In this document: one piece after another, positions 4,143 through 7,296 of the stretch
How the letters are laid out: the number at the start of each line of letters is the position of its first letter
Position numbering within the stretch: the stretch's first letter is position 1
Assembly (NCBI GenBank): GCA_039819065.1
Contig: JBCBSS010000229.1
Coordinates: 1 to 7,296 of the forward strand
Origin: JBCBSS01 sp039819065
Lineage (GTDB): Bacteria; Bacteroidota; Bacteroidia; Cytophagales; Cyclobacteriaceae
Direction: 5' to 3'
DNA: 7,296 nt
Program-made: the position numbers and the translations under genes
Notes under the pieces: generated by a model
What the model saw: the letters and a program-made list of their open reading frames with translations, nothing else
Told to the model about the DNA's origin: nothing
Databases searched by the model: none

Positions 4143-6752
4143 ATGTTCAAATTTTCAATAGTCGCTGTATTTTTTTCAATTCTATCCATAATCAATACCC
4201 AGGCAGCAGGGGTAAAAGGTTACATAAAAACAGATACAGGTGAACTACTACCCTTTGCCACAATTTATGTTCAGGAAACATCCTCTGGTGCCATTGCTAA
4301 TGCAGATGCATTTTATGAGATTAAACTAAAACCGGGAGTTTATAACTTGAGATTCCAATACTTGGGTTATGAGTCTGTAAACAAGAGGGTTGAGATCAAA
4401 GATGAATATATCAACCTTGATGTTGTGCTCAAGTCTCAAACAGTTGTGCTGGAAGAAGTTAAGGTAAAGGCAGGAAAGGAAGACCCAGCTTATACGATAA
4501 TGAGAAAGGCTATTGCCAAAGCCAAGTATCACACACAGCAGATAGACAGTTTTTACGCTAAGGTGTATATCAAAGGCACTGGGCGTTTGAAAGACTACCC
4601 GTTCTTTGCCCGAGGAGCACTTAAAAAAGAAGGTATCGATTCTACAAGAGTGTTTATCACCGAGTCAATTAGTGAAATAAGATATAAAAGACCTAATACG
4701 GTAGATGAAAAGGTAATCTCTATTCGAAGCACTGGTGATGACAATAATACCAGCCCCAATGCTTATATAACGGGTAGTTTCTATAATCCGGAAGTCGGAG
4801 GCGCTATATCCCCTTTGTCTCCAAAGGCATTTTCTTACTACCGGTTTGAATATTTGGGCTCATTTACTGAGCGAGGATATACCATTAACAAAATATCTGT
4901 CAGACCTAGAAGTAGAGGGGATGATGTTTTTAATGGGCTTTTGTTTATTGTAGAAGATTATTGGAGCATTCACAGCCTTGATCTAAGCACTGTTAAGTTG
5001 GGCATTAAGTTTAAGGTAAGTCAGATTTACGAGCCAGTTGAGCAACAAGCATGGATGCCGGTAAGTCATAAGTATGAAGTAACAGGTAGTTTTTTTGGCT
5101 TTGAGTTTGTTTACAACTACCTCGCTACAATTAATGAATACAGCCTTCAAATGAATCCTGATCTAGAAGTAAGCTTTGAGGTTGTTGACGAGAAAGTTGA
5201 CAAGGCCTTGGCAAAGGAAATTGAAGCAAGTATTGACTCGAAGACGGGAGATATCCAAGAGAAGCTATCATCAGGAAAAGAAGTGACAAGGAAAGAATTG
5301 CGTAAGGTGCTGCGGGAATATGAAAAGGAAGAGCAGAGGAGTGAAAAAGAGCCAGAAGTGATATCTAATAGAAGTTTTAAAGTCGATTCTTTGGCTTTCA
5401 AAAAAGATTCTACCTTTTGGGCAGATATACGACCAGTACCTTTGTCCAAGGCTGAAATAAAAGGATATCAAACGACGGATAGCATAGCTGCAGAAGAAAA
5501 GCGTATAGCGGAAGGGGATACGCTTAAATCAAAGAAATCGGGGTTTCAGGTTTTTGATTTTCTGGTCGGAGAAAATTATAAACTTAATGAGACTGATTTT
5601 TTGATATTTAGAGGCCCTTTGAGGTCACTTTATTTTAACACAGTGGAAGGCTATAACTTCAATACATCGCTATACTTCAGAAGGAGATACTCTGCCAAAA
5701 AACAACTTCAATTCGGTCCTACTCTACGCTATGCCTTCTCCAGAAAGAAATTGATCGGGAAGTTTGAATCACGGTATAGTTTTGGACAGAGACATAAAAG
5801 AAGTAATATTTCTCTGGAAGCAGGTAGGTTTGTTAGCCAGTTCAATGCATCTAACCCAATCCATCCATTAGTCAATACTTTCACCACATTATTTTTAGAA
5901 AGGAATTACCTCAAGATATACGAGAAAGATTATATACGCTTATCTGGGAGATACAGATTGACCAATAATCTAACTTTAAATCTTAGCGCAGAATGGGCAG
6001 AGCGAAGAGCTTTATCCAATAATTCGGATTTTTCAATCTTCGATAGTGAGGGGAGAGAGTTTACATCAAATGTCCCATTGAATCTAGAACTTGCAGATAC
6101 CCAGTTCGAAGAAAATGTAGCGCTAAAAGTGAATGCTGGCATTGAAGCCAGGCCTTGGCAAAAATTCAGAATAAGAAATGGAAGAAAAACGCCCATATCA
6201 AGTTCATCCCCAACCTTCAAAATCAATTATGAAAAAGGCTTGAGTAATGCGTTGTCCAGCGATGTAGATTATGACCTTGTCGAGGTTGGTATTGATCACA
6301 GGTTCAGATTGGGAGTAAGAGGTAATGTACAATTGTCAGTTCAGGCAGGTCTCTTTGCAGATTCGCCAACGCTATTCTTCACGGACTTCAAGCATTTCAT
6401 GGGAAATAGAAACCCTTTTCTAACCACAGACCCTATTGGGAGTTTTAGATTATTGGACTACTATACTTACAGCACTGCTGATAGGTATTTCAAGAGCCAT
6501 GTTCACTATCAGTTCCGAAAGTTGCTACTCACCAGAATTCCGGTTATCAGACTTCTTGGCTTGAGAGAAAATGTGCTTGTCAATTATTTAGCTACTCCTA
6601 CTTCTCTTAATTATACAGAACTAGGCTACAGTATTGACTACATCTTCCGGATTTTCAGGATTGAGGCTGTGGCATCATTCCAAGAAGGCCAGTATCAAGA
6701 TTTTGGAGTAAGGGTTGGAATTGCTACAAACTTAGATAACCTTTTTAACTAG
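4143..6752 (+). CDS. DUF5686 outer-membrane protein with carboxypeptidase-regulatory-like N-terminus
   Basis: This 869-residue envelope protein has four visible parts. A Sec signal peptide (MFKFSIVAVFFSILSIINTQA, cleavage near residue 21-22) comes first. A carboxypeptidase-regulatory-like beta-sandwich follows at ~23-108 (VKGYIKTDTGELLPFATIYV, GVYNLRFQYLGYE, VVLEEVKVKA). The DUF5686 core begins with EDPAYTIMRKAIAKAKYH at ~112-130. It includes a charged, probably coiled linker at ~347-405 (KELRKVLREYEKEEQRSEKE) and ends in alternating strands of an outer-membrane beta-barrel from the GPLRSLYFNTVEGYNF motif (~490-505) to the C-terminus. The length is normal for the family. Its job is not established; such proteins resemble TonB-dependent transporters in their N-terminal domain but lack a recognisable plug here, so transport is not claimed. 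It lies 63 bases after nadD in the same direction, so it may be read through from that operon or have its own promoter. It converges with frr. Confidence 0.9.
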   Translation: MFKFSIVAVFFSILSIINTQAAGVKGYIKTDTGELLPFATIYVQETSSGAIANADAFYEIKLKPGVYNLRFQYLGYESVNKRVEIKDEYINLDVVLKSQTVVLEEVKVKAGKEDPAYTIMRKAIAKAKYHTQQIDSFYAKVYIKGTGRLKDYPFFARGALKKEGIDSTRVFITESISEIRYKRPNTVDEKVISIRSTGDDNNTSPNAYITGSFYNPEVGGAISPLSPKAFSYYRFEYLGSFTERGYTINKISVRPRSRGDDVFNGLLFIVEDYWSIHSLDLSTVKLGIKFKVSQIYEPVEQQAWMPVSHKYEVTGSFFGFEFVYNYLATINEYSLQMNPDLEVSFEVVDEKVDKALAKEIEASIDSKTGDIQEKLSSGKEVTRKELRKVLREYEKEEQRSEKEPEVISNRSFKVDSLAFKKDSTFWADIRPVPLSKAEIKGYQTTDSIAAEEKRIAEGDTLKSKKSGFQVFDFLVGENYKLNETDFLIFRGPLRSLYFNTVEGYNFNTSLYFRRRYSAKKQLQFGPTLRYAFSRKKLIGKFESRYSFGQRHKRSNISLEAGRFVSQFNASNPIHPLVNTFTTLFLERNYLKIYEKDYIRLSGRYRLTNNLTLNLSAEWAERRALSNNSDFSIFDSEGREFTSNVPLNLELADTQFEENVALKVNAGIEARPWQKFRIRNGRKTPISSSSPTFKINYEKGLSNALSSDVDYDLVEVGIDHRFRLGVRGNVQLSVQAGLFADSPTLFFTDFKHFMGNRNPFLTTDPIGSFRLLDYYTYSTADRYFKSHVHYQFRKLLLTRIPVIRLLGLRENVLVNYLATPTSLNYTELGYSIDYIFRIFRIEAVASFQEGQYQDFGVRVGIATNLDNLFN

Positions 6753-6763
6753 TAGAAAAGGTT
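6738..6763. terminator. Hairpin between the converging DUF5686 and frr genes
   Basis: AACCTTTT (6738-6745) and AAAAGGTT (6756-6763) are exact reverse complements with a 10-base loop that contains the TAG stop of the DUF5686 gene. The structure overlaps the end of one gene and finishes two bases before the stop codon of the other. As an 8-bp AT-rich stem between convergent genes it could terminate both transcripts. No long T-run follows on either strand outside the stem, so strength is uncertain. Confidence 0.55.
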
Positions 6764-6765
6764 AT

Positions 6766-7296
6766 TTAGACTTTCATGATCTCCTCCTCTTTTTTTGAGA
6801 TCAAGTCGTCAATCTTATGGCCATAATCATCAGTTAGCTTCTGTACTTTGTCCTCGGCTCTCTTTATTTCATCTTCTGATACGCCGTCCTTTTGCATTTG
6901 CTTGAAAGTATCGTTCGTATCCTTCCGTACATTTCTTAAACTGATTTTACCTTGTTCACCTTCATGTTTTGCTTGTTTCACCAGAACCTTTCTTCGTTCC
7001 TCCGTTAACATTGGAACATTAATGATCACTTGCTCGCCATCATTTTGAGGGTTGAACCCAAGATCACTGTTGATTATAGCCCGTTCTAGATCAGGTATAA
7101 TTGTTTTTTCCCAAGGCTTAATTAATAATGTACGTGCATCTGGAGTGTTCACTGAAGCAACCTGATTCAATGGAGTGGGAGAACCATAGTACTCGACCAT
7201 AATTCCATCTAGCATGTTAGGCATTGCTTTACCGGCACGTATTTTAGTCAATGCTTGATTTACGTGGGTTAAGGTATTGCTCATTAAGCTTTCAGC
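6766..7296 (-). CDS. frr: Ribosome recycling factor, 5' end cut off by the window edge
   Basis: Ribosome recycling factor works with EF-G to split post-termination ribosomes in the cytoplasm and is essential. The visible 176 residues cover nearly the whole family (usually about 185). The frame stays open to the edge, reading AESL ahead of the internal MSNTLTHVNQ, so the true start lies roughly ten codons beyond base 7296 and ATG 7284 is not the start. Family hallmarks are LTKIRAGKAMPNMLDGI, VEYYGSPTPLNQVASVN, PDARTLLIKPWEK, AIINSDLGFNPQNDG and LTEERRKVLVKQAKHEGEQG. The long C-terminal helix KDTNDTFKQMQKDGVSEDEI..KVQKLTDDYGHKID ends the three-helix bundle. It faces the DUF5686 gene tail to tail. 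In many bacteria pyrH precedes frr, so pyrH may lie just outside the window, which cannot be checked here. Confidence 0.97.
   Translation of the reverse strand, partial: AESLMSNTLTHVNQALTKIRAGKAMPNMLDGIMVEYYGSPTPLNQVASVNTPDARTLLIKPWEKTIIPDLERAIINSDLGFNPQNDGEQVIINVPMLTEERRKVLVKQAKHEGEQGKISLRNVRKDTNDTFKQMQKDGVSEDEIKRAEDKVQKLTDDYGHKIDDLISKKEEEIMKV

Noticed and set aside
5147..5471. Minus-strand open frames inside the DUF5686 gene
   Set aside because: They are antisense shadows of a confident long gene and show no recognisable domain.

Overview
The window reads as a piece of a Bacteroidota chromosome, most likely from the Cytophagales. The evidence is the AT-rich coding sequence, the near absence of Shine-Dalgarno motifs, and several lineage-typical genes: a DUF5686 outer-membrane protein with a carboxypeptidase-regulatory-like N-terminus, a sigma factor carrying the YSLGKKE segment, and an ECF sigma gene followed by an anti-sigma-like gene beginning with the DAYLRG...DALEG module. 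The species cannot be named from sequence alone.

Layout. Positions 1-1009 hold a leftward regulatory pair: an ECF-type sigma factor (425-1009) and directly behind it the N-terminus of its presumed membrane anti-sigma partner (about 236-415). The rest of that partner (basic linker, membrane helix, start of the periplasmic part) appears to lie at 1-243 on the opposite strand, so the gene looks broken by an inversion or a chimeric join. Positions 1010-1231 are a divergent intergenic region. A small lipoprotein with a DUF4440/SnoaL-like (NTF2) fold follows at 1232-1699 and ends in a clear intrinsic terminator. After a spacer of about 300 bases comes a tight rightward operon: RpoE-like sigma factor (2045-2623), small soluble anti-sigma factor (2634-2921), guanylate kinase gmk (2926-3498) and nicotinate-nucleotide adenylyltransferase nadD (3507-4079), with gaps of 10, 4 and 8 bases. 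A large DUF5686 outer-membrane protein (4143-6752) follows in the same direction after a 63-base gap with a perfect 14-bp palindrome. Convergent to it, and cut by the right edge, is ribosome recycling factor frr (6766-7296, leftward). A hairpin sits between the two converging genes.

Function. The window holds two independent sigma/anti-sigma modules. The first is probably a membrane-anchored signalling pair. The second is cytoplasmic and shares its transcript with gmk (GMP to GDP) and nadD (NAD synthesis), so it could tie a stress response to nucleotide and NAD supply. I found no CRISPR array, transposase, tRNA, rRNA or phage gene, and nothing that amounts to a wholly new defence or mobile system. 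The oddest feature is the strand switch inside the anti-sigma-like gene at the left end.
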